Below are positions 12,060 through 21,909 of a stretch of DNA of 64,000 nucleotides, piece by piece. The notes beneath the pieces are model-generated. The model did no database searches. It saw only the letters and a program-made list of their open reading frames with translations, and was not told the origin of the DNA. A program made the position numbers and the translations under genes. The DNA comes from Euphorbia lathyris. Lineage: Eukaryota; Streptophyta; Magnoliopsida; Malpighiales; Euphorbiaceae. Numbering within the stretch: the first letter of the stretch is position 1; each line of letters begins with the position of its first letter. The stretch is from the NCBI RefSeq assembly GCF_963576675.1, contig NC_088911.1, positions 130,761,929 to 130,825,928 of the forward strand. Reading direction: 5' to 3'.

Positions 12060-13705
12060 CTATTCTCTGGTAAAATATTTACGGAGGTTCTGGATGTTCC
12101 ACGTACGTGGCAGTGTGTTCCCCTCCATGTCTTGAATTTTAAACGTGGCGGATCCAATCTTGGTGATTATTCTGTATGGACCTGTCCAGGTGATCCCCAG
12201 TTTTCCTCTTCCTTACATAGATTGGATTTTATCCGCCTTTCGGAGCACGAGATCTCCAACATTCAGATTCACAAGCTTTGCATTTTTATCATGATAAGTT
12301 GCGATCCGTTGCTTGTAGGCTGCCATGCGTACATACGTCTTCTCTCTTTTCTCTTCCACTTGATCGAGACTTTCTTTCAACCTTCGGCTATTTTCATCCT
12401 CGTAATAGAATGCAACTCTGTCACTAGGGACCTGTATTTCAACAGGGATTACAGCTTCCACGCCGTGAGAAAGGGCGAATGGTGTCTCGCCCGTGGCCGT
12501 TCGTGGAGTGGTTCGGTACGCCCATAGGACGCTCATTAACTAATCCGCCCATTTTTTTTATCGTGCTCCCCCAACCTTTTCTTTATTCCTTTAACGATCG
12601 TCCGATTTGTAACCTCGGTCATCCCATTAGATTGGGGATAGTAAACAGAGGCGAACCTGTTTTGAATGCCCAGCTTTTCACAGAAAGTTTTGAACTCTCC
12701 ACAATTGAATTGCGTCCCATTGTCAGTGATAATCGTGTGGGGAACCCCGTACCTTCCAACGATATTATCCTTGACGAACTCTACCATTCGTTCGACGTTG
12801 ATAGAGGAGACAGCTTCGGCCTCTACCCATTTAGTAAAATGATCCACAACCACCACTACATACTTTCTTTGTCTTTTGGTAGGAGGAAAAGGACCAACGA
12901 TATCTATTCCCCAAACTGCAAAGGGTCGACCTTCGATGATGGGCCTTTGAAGGTGTTTAGCTGTGTGAGATTCATTTGCATGCACCTGGCAATTATGACA
13001 AGACTCCACTAACTTTTGGGCATCAAGTTCCGCTGTGGGCCAATAAAATCCTGCTAACCTGGACTTCTTCAAAATGGAGGCAGACGCCTCATGGGCTCCA
13101 CATGTGCCTTCATGCAACTCTTTGAGGATCTGTTGTCCCTCTTCTGTCACGATGCATTTCAACCAGGGGTGGCCAAAAGACTTTCTGTATAAGCAATCAT
13201 TTATCACGGAGAAATAGGCTGCCTTCCTTACCGTCCGTCGAGCTTCTTCTTTGTCCTGTGGCAGGGTGCCATCTATCAAGTACTGGCGAATAGGCGACCT
13301 CCAATCACTTTCGACGGATGCAAGTAAGGGTACCTCTTCTGAGGCGAATGCCGGTGCTGTCTTGACCTCGAATGGGCACTGTAGATCCGCCCAATGCTCC
13401 TTGCTTGAAGCCATTTTAGCTAGGTGATCAGCCTCGGTGTTAGATCCTCGGGGAACATGGATCAGTTCCCACTTGGTTTCTTTGGCTTCAAGGTGGTTCA
13501 GCAATTTCTTAACCTTTTCAACATATTTGGCCAGAATGTCATCTTTCACCTCAAAATTTTTTATTACCTGGTTGACCATTAATTTGGAATCATTGTAGAT
13601 TACGATCCGCTCGGGAGTGATTTCCTTCAACAGGCGTAGTCCCAATATTAAGGCCTCATACTCCGCTGCATTGTTGGTTGTGAGGAAGTCCAATTTTGCT
13701 GCGTA
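12060..13705 (-). pseudogene. Gypsy element 1 RNase H-integrase remnant
   Basis: Reading on the minus strand, it starts inside an archaeal-type RNase H (NNAAEYEALILGL, YNDSKLMVNQV, the C-terminal NTEADHLAK), then a zinc-binding H-H-C-C region (ELHEGTCGAHEA ... SCHNCQ) and the integrase core with WGIDIVGPFP, ITDNGTQF and SNGMTEVTNR carrying the D, D and E. A frameshift at about 12536 separates the core from the C-terminal part (RTTPRTATGETPFAL onward). A stop at about 12213 interrupts it again, before the PRTWNIQNLRKYF end at about 12060. Unlike element 2, the zinc-finger cysteines and catalytic residues are all present. The 5' half of pol is deleted. Confidence 0.9.
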
Positions 13706-13710
13706 ATGCA

Positions 13711-14182
13711 GTTTTAGCTGATTGATAATAGCAGTTTGTGCAAAAAGACGAATAAGGGCATTAATTTTGGCGCAGAAGAAGAGGGAGTCTATCTTTAGGG
13801 TTAAAGAAGTTCATTAATTTTAATATTGCAAAACGCTAATTGAAAAAGCTCCTAAAAGGAGTTTTTTCTAAATTAGCGTTTTCATCCCAAAACTCTCTCC
13901 CAAACCTCTCTCCACCAAACACTCCAACGGTTTCAGTGGTCAAACCTCTAAAGTTGGTCAAACCCGCTCTTTTTATCTCAAAACGCTCTTTACCAAACAG
14001 GGCCTATGACTCATTAAAATAAGCGATTTTTAACTTAATTAACTAATTTAAGTGGTGGAGAAACAACTGTTATCAGTATTTAAATTAAATAAGTGTTTAA
14101 CATTTTAATTTAAGTGACAAAACTTAATACAAGATCCATTAAGTTAAGAAAAACTTTAAAAAAAGCAAAAAGTATCATTTCC
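13711..14182. other. Flank between Gypsy element 1 and LINE
   Basis: No gene is recognised. The stretch contains an inverted repeat (AACGCTAATTGAAAAAGCTC against a downstream copy near 13860-13890) and ends in CCAAACAGGG, the suspected right end of an older hAT-type element. Confidence 0.4.
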
Positions 14183-14483
14183 GCAATTAAGAGTGCTTTG
14201 GATTGGTGTGAGTATAAGCACATTAGTAATGTGATCTTTGAGAGTGATGCGAAGGTTGTTACGGACAAATTACTTGGTACTGCTTCAGATCGCTCAGAGG
14301 TGGGAGTGATTATTGATGATATCAGACAGATTCTACTTAGACGTCTAGATTATTCTATGACCTTCATCTCAAGATTAGCAAACGGAACGGCTCATGCTAT
14401 GGCTATCCATGCTCGGTTCAATGCTAGTTTCTTTAATGATTTTTCTATCCCTGATTTCTTTGTTTATATAGTTTGTAATGAAT

Positions 14484-15505
14484 TGATAACATTGTGATAT
14501 TATCCCAAGGATCAAAAGAGATATTCGCCTAAAAGCGCCACGTGTTGATCACCTGATACGGGAATACCGCGGCGTATTGTAACAAAGAGATCCGACAGGC
14601 GGATCACCAGGGACTCACCAAAAGAGATCCGCGGGCGAACCTGTGAGGCGAATCTCCATAAGCACTCAATCCGCCATTAGAACGGCAAGGCCGATCCGGC
14701 AATAAAGACCATTAATGAGCTATCAATTAGCTAACCCCCAACTTAAAGGTAACCAGTAACCGCCATTAATGGGACATTAATGGAGACTTTCTAGTTACTG
14801 AAAGTTACAACTTCATGACTATATATAGCCTATGTCTCAGGCTATCAAGGTACACATGCACTCACCCTTTGTCAATTCAGTTTGCTCTCTTGTTCTTCCT
14901 TACTGACTTTGGCATCGGAGCTTCCCCCCGTCGAACCCAACGACGCCCCCACAGAGACGGAAGTTCATCGGAAATTCTCCACGCTCACCGCACCAATTGA
15001 TGACTCGTGGAGAATTTCCGATGAACTTCCGTCTGTAGGGGCGTCGTTGGGTTCGACGGGGGGAAGCTCTGATGCCAAAGTCAGTAAGGAAGAACAAGAG
15101 AGTAAACTGAATTGACAAAGGGTGAGTGAATGTGTACCTTGATAGCCTGAGACATAGGCTATATATATAGTCATGAAGTTGTAACTTTCAGTAACTAGAA
15201 AGTCTCCATTAATGTCTCATTAATGGCGGTTATTGGTTACCTTTAAGTTGGCGGTTAGCTAATTGATAGCTCATTAATGGTCTTTATTGCCGGATCGGCC
15301 CTACCGTTCTAATGGCGGATTGAGTGCTTATGGAGATTCGCCTCACAGGTTCGCCCGCGGATCTCTTTTGGTGAGTCCCTGGTGATCCGCCTGTCGGATC
15401 TCTTTGTTACAATACGCCGCGGTATTCCCGTATCAGGTGATCAACACGTGGCGCTTTTAGGCGAATATCTCTTTTGATCCTTGTGATAATATCACAATGT
15501 TATCA
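14484..15505. mobile_element. LTR palindrome (two inverted LTRs around one PBS)
   Basis: The left arm 14484-14983 runs TGATAAC...TTCTCCACG and the right arm 15006-15505 is its inverted copy, CGTGGAGAA...GTTATCA. Each arm is 500 bp, with about nine substitutions and two compensating 2-bp indels between them. The 22-bp centre holds part of the primer-binding site. TGAAT occurs directly on both sides (14479-14483, 15506-15510), the 5-bp duplication left by Gypsy integrase. Each arm corresponds to U3-R-U5 of the family of Gypsy element 1. The right (minus-strand) arm continues through the full PBS and then turns back at TCCACG. Each arm has a TATA box (CTATATATAG), and the two promoters face each other. 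Confidence 0.93.
14978..14995 (-). promoter_or_regulatory. tRNA-Phe primer-binding site at the palindrome centre
   Basis: On the minus strand the 18 bases TGGTGCGGTGAGCGTGGA are complementary to the 3' end of plant tRNA-Phe (…TCCACGCTCACCGCACCA, as known). The palindrome's second arm resumes at the base directly after the 18th base. Confidence 0.85.
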
Positions 15506-15555
15506 TGAATCTTCTTTGATTTCTTAATACCATTTTGTTTGGTTAAAAAAAAAAA

Positions 15556-15945
15556 TACCATTTCCATTTCGTAATTAGAATTTTTCATTAATTAAAACGA
15601 TAATGATCAATTTTGTTATCATCTAATAATATTGTAATACAACTCAATTTTGACTATAAACTACAGATTTTTTAGCTAAATATTATTGTTTTGCAAAAAA
15701 ATTATTTTCATGAATGTTAGGTCACATTTACCTAGAAAAATATGAAATTAAACTAAATTTGTTTATCATAAAAAAAAAAATTGAGTTCATTTTTTTAACA
15801 TAAGAACAAAATTCATCTTCAGGAATAATTTTAAAGGCAAATTTAACCAAAAATTCTATAGTTAACCGGATAGAATATATAATAATAAAAGAACATACCA
15901 CTTTATTTAAATAATTGGTGTAACGCGAAAAATATATTCAATATT
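15556..15945. other. AT-rich intergenic stretch downstream of TSPO
   Basis: No gene or repeat is recognised. This is the 3' flank of the TSPO gene, so its 3' UTR should lie in the last 200 bp (about 15750-15945). Confidence 0.5.
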
Positions 15946-16524
15946 CTAAAATCCAGCAGACCATAATAAAATTTCATTTAAATCATCTTCAACAAAAAAT
16001 AAATCTCTAGGAGCAAGAAGGAAAGTTAGAAACAAGAGAAACCCCGCCCAAACCAAACAAGGCATAACAAAAACTTTCGACGAAGAACACGCCTCCCCAA
16101 ACACAAAATAGCAACTCAAAACGGCCATAAAATTAGCAGCACAGAAAATCAGGGCAATATCAGCATCACCAACACGCAGCATAAACGGATTCCAAAAGAA
16201 GCTAAAAATGATTTGAAGTAAATAGAGAGGCAATGCATCGGAATCGGAATTGAAGAACGCACCGTTTACGCAGACCAGTCCGGCTGCTACGCTCATGAGC
16301 ACGGTTGAAGTCGCATCGGCGAAGTGGATTGTGGCTAGAGAAGGGAAAGGGAACCACGATGGTTTTGGATGGGATTCGTATGCTGCGTTTGAACTGAATT
16401 TTGAAATTGTGGTTATGGTTAGAGTGATTGGAAGTGTTGCGATTAGAAATAGTGAGAATGCGGTGAGGAGAGTCTTGAGTTTCAGATTCATTGCGGCGGC
16501 GATCAAAGGGGGTTTCGGAGGCAT
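15946..16524 (-). CDS. TSPO: TspO/MBR family translocator protein homolog
   Basis: This 192-residue membrane protein occupies one uninterrupted exon. After an N-terminal hydrophobic segment (about 15-40) comes KPSWFPF (about 54-60), the WFPP-like signature before TM2. Next are VLMSVAAGLVCVNGAF, LPLYLLQIIFSFFWNPFMLRVG (the family W-x-P-x-x-x-R pattern), DIALIFCAANFMAVLSCYFVF and MPCLVWAGFLLFLTFLLA. This gives the five-helix layout of TspO. Known plant TSPOs are of similar length, sit in the ER/Golgi, bind heme and porphyrins and are induced by stress and abscisic acid; that role is inferred here. The first ATG is used because it gives the family's usual N-terminal extension; a second Met at residue 12 is possible. 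About 240 bp of its 5' flank is duplicated at 24503-24703. Confidence 0.85.
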   Translation of the reverse strand: MPPKPPLIAAAMNLKLKTLLTAFSLFLIATLPITLTITTISKFSSNAAYESHPKPSWFPFPSLATIHFADATSTVLMSVAAGLVCVNGAFFNSDSDALPLYLLQIIFSFFWNPFMLRVGDADIALIFCAANFMAVLSCYFVFGEACSSSKVFVMPCLVWAGFLLFLTFLLAPRDLFFVEDDLNEILLWSAGF

Positions 16525-16942
16525 TGTAGGAATTTGAGGGTAATGAGGAGAGGAGAAGGAGAAGACGCGTACTAGAGGGGGATTTACAGTAAACCACCGG
16601 GGGGATTTAATGGGAAATTAATTAATTTTCTCCGTTTTGTTTTTTTTTTTGGGAAGTTATTAAGGAATTTTTTTTTTTTTTTGAAAGTGTTAAGGAATTT
16701 ATGAGATTGAAAGATGGAAGGGAAAAGGAATTTATGGGAGGAGTATGGAAATATTTATTGTTTTCATTGTACTATTTATATTACAAATTTTAGTATATAT
16801 TGTATGTATATATACACGATGTATAACATAATCATTACTTTAAATTGATGTATAACGTGATCATTACTTTAAATTAAATTAATAATAGGGTGTTTGTTTC
16901 CTTCGGTTTCGCTGTTTCATTTAAATTAGGAGATACATAGTT
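16525..16942 (-). promoter_or_regulatory. 5' flank of TSPO
   Basis: This is the upstream region of TSPO, with a pyrimidine-rich leader next to the ATG (on the minus strand CTTCTCCTTCTCCTCTCC) and poly-T/poly-A tracts at 16640-16682. The inner 240 bp recur at 24503-24703. A LINE inserted about 420 bp upstream of the start codon. Confidence 0.5.
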
Positions 16943-17026
16943 TTGTTTTGTTTTTTTAAAGAATAATAAATTTCGTTAAATAGAATAAAAAAAATCATGT
17001 AAAATAAAATATTGAAGGACAATACT

Positions 17027-17430
17027 TCATTTCACAAGTTTTGACAAGGAGTGAGAAGACATAGCTAAAATATGAGTCATCTCATTCGCAGAACGATCTA
17101 TAAATCTGACAGAAATATCATTGATACTAGAAATAAGACTTTTATAATCGTCTATAATTAAACCATAAGAAGAACGAAAGTATGCTTGATAAGTATGTTC
17201 CACCAGTGACAGCGTATCTGACCCACCTCCACACCACCCAAACTCTTGAGTTTGATCCACCTAAAGAGCCTCTTGAATACCAATAAGTTTCACCTTCCCT
17301 AACCAAAAAGTTTCCAGTAATATAAGAACGAAAAATAATAAATGGTTTGTAATTTTGGACAAAATCCATTAAAACGCCAACTGCTCGTGAGTTGCTCAAT
17401 ACATAACAGTTCTAGGCTAATAGACTTATG
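17027..17430 (-). pseudogene. LINE ORF2 remnant: endonuclease start fused to RNase H end
   Basis: The block at 17399-17270 reads NSRAVGVLMDFVQNYKPFIIF and LVREGETYWYSRGSLGG, which resembles the first 60 residues of a plant LINE APE-type endonuclease (…RGLGNPRAV…L…KP…FL.ETL). It is followed, with a frame change, by FRSSYGLIIDDYKSL and VRFIDRSANEMTHILA, the C-terminal RNase H end of ORF2. Roughly 1,000 residues, including the RT, have been deleted between the two. Confidence 0.65.
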
Positions 17431-17639
17431 ATAATGAGTGGACTTATCCAGGAGAGCCTACCTGAAACCTGTTTTTTTGGATCCACAATTAGATTATTAT
17501 TTGAAACTGGCTCCTCCCCCTCCTTTAAGATATCTTCTTTCCTTTTACGTTTTATTTTCATAACCACAATATCTTCTCCAGGCTTATGTTCTGACTCATG
17601 ATTTATGTCTCCTTCATAATCAATTGTCATATTAATTAT

Positions 17640-18771
17640 TCAATTATTATCGTCATTAGTCCCACGATTAATACCACTAAATATGGGAGTTTGTTCAACC
17701 GTTTTGGTCTTTTTCCTAGTATCTGACCCTTGAATTATGCTTCCTTCATAATTAACTGCCCTATTAATTGTTCCATTAATATTGTCATCAGTCTCGTGAT
17801 TAATACCACTAAATATGGGAGTTTGTCCAACATTTTCCATAGTAACTGATCCATTATTTACTCCTCCTTTATAATCAACTGCCATATTAATTATTCTACT
17901 AATATCATCATTAGTCTCATCATTAATGCAACAAAATATGAGAGTTTTCTTTTAGATCTTACCACCACACTCCACCACCACTGTTGATGTCTGACCGGAC
18001 CTCAATAACCAGCCATTTTGCACATTTATTGGATTGCTTTCTTTCAGTCTGAACAAGCATATGAGAGCCATAGAGCTTTTCAACTTCTCCATCAATCGAA
18101 TCATAAACTTTTGGATATGAGAAATCTGTATGGTCTAAAAAAGCACACACAAAACAAAATTTTTTGATTCTCTCGTAGCGAAATTCTGCCTAGAACCCAT
18201 CTCTAGTTGGTTGTCTTATTGTCCTCATAAGCGGTTTTCGGATATCTATAGAGATACGAACTCTCATATACTCTCTCCAAATACCTTGAAAGTTATTAGG
18301 ATCAGAGACGATAATTTTTCCTACATGATTTCCAATAATCACAACCACCCTTTCAGACATGAAACCATAGGGAAGATTGTAAATATGAACTCAGCATCTA
18401 TGTGAAAAAGTAAAATTTTAGCTAGTAGTTCATGTTGATTCATTCGATGTACAATCAGGATCTTGTTGTCAAACATCTATGAACCACTATTATACACTCA
18501 CATCAATCTCATGGAAAATTTGAAAGAGGAATAAATTAGGGCTGATGGATCATATGTATACTCCTTTTCCTGGTTTCCACAAGGAAGCCAAAGTATCTCG
18601 CATTGGTTGAAAATCCACGGGTTTACCAGAGATGAATCTACCAACCAGACACCTTCTTAGATCCACCTGCTCATAATTGAGATCTCTATCATCAATCATA
18701 ATACCTCTATTTTCCTCTTCCTCCAGACTCAAATTGGTATACATAGTCTCGATACTACTTGACGACGCCAT
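17640..18771 (-). pseudogene. LINE ORF1 (DUF4283-type) remnant
   Basis: From ATG at 18771 the frame encodes MASSSSIETMYTNLSLEEEE, then VDLRRCLVGRFISGKPVDF and MRDTLASLWKPGKGVYI, matching the N-terminal DUF4283 domain of plant LINE ORF1 proteins (nucleic-acid chaperone role, inferred). The frame stops at about 18550. The rest is broken into short frames, among them a duplicated segment at 17640-17890 in which 'QTPIFSGIN' occurs twice. Confidence 0.7.
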
Positions 18772-18977
18772 AAAACAAAACAATACAAACCAAAAACAAA
18801 ACTTGTTATCGGAAACAAGAGAAAACAAAACTTGTTATCAGAAACAAGACAAAAACAAAACTTGTTATTAGAAACAAGACAAAACCATATATGATCTAAA
18901 ATTAAAATATAGATGAGAGGATGAGAAGAAAGACAAGCTTCCTTTTTTGTAGGGTTTAGGTTAGGAGATACATAGTT

Positions 18978-20085
18978 AAAAAATAAAAATAGTTGCTCTT
19001 TTTCTTTTACAAAGAAAAAGTTATCGCTTCAAGGCTTAGATGCATCATTGGTCACCGAATTTATATGGTTGTTTTAAAATGAATGGTCATTCAGTTCCAA
19101 TTTGTCTCAATAGAATCATTCAATTTTAAGTTTTGTCTCAATTATGTTATTCTGACGATTTCAGTGATTAAAAAAGACCAGCATGATGATATGAGTGACA
19201 CATCAACGTAAATCAATTCAGATCTCTTACCGAAACGAGGAATCCACATATGTACATCTGTCAACCACACATTGATTAATTTAATGAAAAACAATCAAAA
19301 CTTAATTTTTTTCATAAAAACAACCAACATGTGGCCCCATGTCATTTCGGTCAGTAATTTGAGTTGACTCATACTGTCGTGTCACCTATGATATGAGTTG
19401 ACTCACCACAAAAACTAGATGAAAATGAGATTGTTGGATATCCTAACTAGGTTGGCAACCCTAACAAAGCCCCCAAAATATCTAGGTTCGAATTTTATTA
19501 AAACATAAAGAAAAAGAATAGAAAGTTAAAGAATCCAAAATGGACTAACAAAATCTAAATGGCTCTAAACCACTATATTATTACATACATTACTAAATTT
19601 TAAACGCACAATCCTTACAAAATATGAGATCTAATAGAGTTATTGGATTTCCAGCTACTGCTCTCCTGCCATTTTCCTCCTACGTTAGGATCGGTCTCTA
19701 AGAGCATTCCGACGATCAAGTCAATACATATAATTAACGAGTGCAGGAGAGAGAAAATTAGGATCCTTTAGCATTAATGAAGTCCTCATATTTATAGGAT
19801 TTGGACAATGAGTTTAATGATTAAAGTACCATCGGACATTAGACCAAATGGATCTGATCTGATCTGTGTTGGGCTTACCTTTTGAATGGGCTCGGATATA
19901 AAATTGGCAAAATTACACAGAAATTCATATTTTAACAATTATTTACAACTATATCAAGTCATAATTTTAGATTATGTCAAACTAGTAAAATCAGTACTTT
20001 TAATATATTTTAAGAATTAGAATTTATAAATTAGGAATCTAAAATATATTTTCTAGGGTTTATTACTTATGCATTAGAGTTTAGA
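18978..20085. other. Intergenic stretch, no gene seen
   Basis: AT-rich DNA with short degenerate repeats. Nothing with convincing coding or transposon ends was found. Confidence 0.5.
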
Positions 20086-20826
20086 ATTTTTTTTGATTGA
20101 AAGATGGTCATCAGGGAGCACAGATTACGGACATCCCAGCTATGCTGGCACCCCCGCTCTCTGCACCCAATCCCTAAACCAATTTATTAAAAGAGAACCA
20201 AAAAATACACGAGAACCAAAAAAGAAGCAGTCAGTTTAAGCAAATCTATAGATTTGCCCGCCTCGCAGGTTACAAAGAATAGCAGATGTACAAAAAGGAG
20301 GGATATCCGTCCACCAGACCAGATCCGAGTCTGTTCTGCCGTGGTTGGCAAGAAGATCTGCGACCTGGTTACCTTCACGAAAGATGTGGGAGATCACGAC
20401 TGTCATGTTGTTTAGCTGCTCCAGACACTGTAACCATTCTTGCCTGAGGAACCAAGGCACCACCCCTGTCCGATTTCGTAGCATGTGGACAACAAACATC
20501 GAATCACTCTCAAGCCATAGTCGCATCCACCCTCTATCATATGCCATGTTGACGGCCGTTATTGCAGCTGATAATTCCGCCGCATAGGAGAAAGTCGGTC
20601 CTAGAGGGTAGGAGAACGCCCTTGAGAAAGCACCATTTGCTGTTCTGAAAACCTCCCCGCATCCTGCTGCACCTGGACAACCAGTTACCGAAGCATCGGT
20701 ATTGACTTTCATCCAAGAATTAGGGGGTGTCTGCCATCGGACTGGAATTATTTTTGGTGCGCGACGTCTTAAGGCGGGGAGCTGAAGTTCCTTGATAACG
20801 TGCAGCTCAGTTGCGGAATTCCACAT
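20086..20826 (-). pseudogene. 5'-truncated LINE tail (RNase H)
   Basis: A 196-residue open frame starting at 20826 carries the RVT_3 RNase H domain: WMKVNTDASVTGCPGAAGCG (first D), YAAELSAAITAVNMAYDRGW (E), LWLESDSMFVVHMLR (D) and ISHIFREGNQVADLLANHG (C-terminal D). The order and end match plant LINE ORF2. A T-run at 20085-20093 is the A-tail on the minus strand. The RT and upstream parts are missing. It is unlikely to be a free host RNase H because the frame starts in the middle of a LINE-type linker and has the LINE tail. Confidence 0.8.
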
Positions 20827-20979
20827 ATTAAGAATTAAGTTTGGTTATATGTAATTTTATACTTAATTAATTATGATATTCATGTATTTGACCCGATGAA
20901 ATTCCGAGACTCAATTAGTCTACCGGTCCATATCCCTCATCAACATCCCATTTCTTTTATCTCCCTCTTAATTATTATT

Positions 20980-21742
20980 GGCAAAAAGCATCATGAGACC
21001 CCTGATCTTTCATTGTTTGGTGCATTAAGCCCTTCATCTTTTATTTAGACACATTAAACCCCTGATCTTTCATCATTTGGTGCATTAAGCCCTCGATCTT
21101 TCATTTAGACACATTGAGCCATTGATCTTTCATATATGGGTGTATTAGGCCTTTCTGTAAATCAATTAATATATAGGTTTATTAAGGGCATGTTTGGTTA
21201 GGTTTATATAACTGCAGCGTTTCGCATTTTCTCTAGACACTGCAACATTTTGGAGCTTTTCACGAAAAGCTCTTTTCACGAAAAGCTCTTTTCATGAACA
21301 ATTGTTTGTGGTTACTTGTTATTGATAAAATTACCCTTCTTATTTCCACAAAATGTGCTTCAATTTTAACATTATTTTTATTTTTAGAACATAATTATCG
21401 AAAAATAAGGTTTTATTGTGTTCAATAAATTTTTTATTTTTTATTTAAATTATTTTTTATTAATTTATATAATCTATTTTTTATTTTAAAATTTTTTATT
21501 TTTAGAACATCATTTGTTGTCACACCAAACATGCCCTTAATAAACCTATATATTAATTGGTTTATGGAAGGACCTAATACACTCATATATGAAAGATCAA
21601 GAGCTCAATATGTCTAAATGAAAGATCGAGGGCTTAATGCATTAAATGGTGAAAAATCAAGAGTTCAATGTGTTTAAATAAAAAATCGAATGCTTAATAC
21701 ACCAAATAATAAAAGATCAAGAGCCTCAGGATGCTTTTTGCC
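20980..21742. mobile_element. MULE-type foldback MITE with about 200-bp inverted arms
   Basis: The ends GGCAAAAAGCATC and GATGCTTTTTGCC are flanked by a perfect 9-bp duplication, ATTATTATT (20971-20979, 21743-21751), the Mutator hallmark. Each arm carries diverged copies of a phrase around 'GATCTTTCAT..TGGTGCATTAAGCC'. The loop 21190-21540 matches the hAT-like sequence at 26440-26730, so the centre of the palindrome carries or acquired a second element. Confidence 0.85.
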
Positions 21743-21909
21743 ATTATTATTTGTTAGTTTTAATTTTTAGACACCATCTATACTATAAAGCTAAATTATA
21801 AATTGAAATAGAAAAAACAATATTTTCCTTTATTTAATTTAGGATACAAAAACGAACAAGTTTGGGGAATTTATTCATGAGAAAGCATAACCCACAAATG
21901 GAAAATCAA

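Larger units (their letters stand above)
8368..13710 (-). mobile_element. Gypsy element 1 (Tat lineage), 5'-truncated, minus strand
   Basis: In element orientation (minus strand) the order is a truncated RNase H (13705), integrase and pol end (12060), a convergent antisense gene (9178-11394), a G-rich tract with CTTC (8879-8890), and a complete 3' LTR (8878-8368). The gag, protease, RT and 5' LTR are absent; homology to element 2 stops at about 13705-13720. TGATT precedes the LTR at 8363-8367 and also occurs just beyond the truncated end (AGCTGATT at about 13717-13724), so the loss may have been a deletion bounded near the insertion site. The presence of an archaeal-type RNase H directly before integrase, and the antisense gene, place it in Tat. 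Confidence 0.9.
8296..14008. mobile_element. Possible hAT-type MITE interrupted by Gypsy element 1
   Basis: CCCTGTTTGGGA at 8296 and its inverted form CCAAACAGGG ending near 14005 could be the two ends of one older element into which the Gypsy element inserted. The flanks ATTATGAC and CCTATGAC share six of eight bases, which would fit an old 8-bp hAT duplication. The DNA next to both Gypsy ends shares TTAGCTGATT. This is an inference from the ends only. Confidence 0.35.
14183..15555 (+). mobile_element. 5'-truncated LINE tail (RNase H end), interrupted by the LTR palindrome
   Basis: The frame from 14183 encodes the C-terminal RNase H-like domain (RVT_3 type) found at the end of plant LINE ORF2: SALDWCEYKHISNVIFESDA, then FISRLANGTAHAMA. 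The palindrome 14484-15505 splits its last codons; on the far side CTTCTTTGATTTCTTAA and an 11-A tail (15545-15555) complete the 3' end. TATCATTTCC at 14173-14182 and TACCATTTCC at 15556-15565 are the probable target duplication. Without the insert the element is about 350 bp. Confidence 0.8.
16943..18960 (-). mobile_element. Internally deleted LINE with 17-bp target duplication
   Basis: TTAGGAGATACATAGTT is repeated perfectly at 16926-16942 and 18961-18977. Between the copies is a 2.0-kb LINE on the minus strand: a 5' leader with three copies of a roughly 30-bp repeat containing AAAACTTGTTAT (about 18800-18880), ORF1 from 18771, the start of ORF2 (endonuclease-like, about 17400) and the RNase H end (17270-17027), followed by a T-rich tract on the plus strand (its A-tail). 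All of the reverse transcriptase is missing, so it is non-autonomous. Confidence 0.9.

Noticed and set aside
20236..20826. A free host RNase H gene
   Set aside because: The domain sits in the order and context of a LINE tail with an A-tract at its end, and lacks a proper N-terminus.
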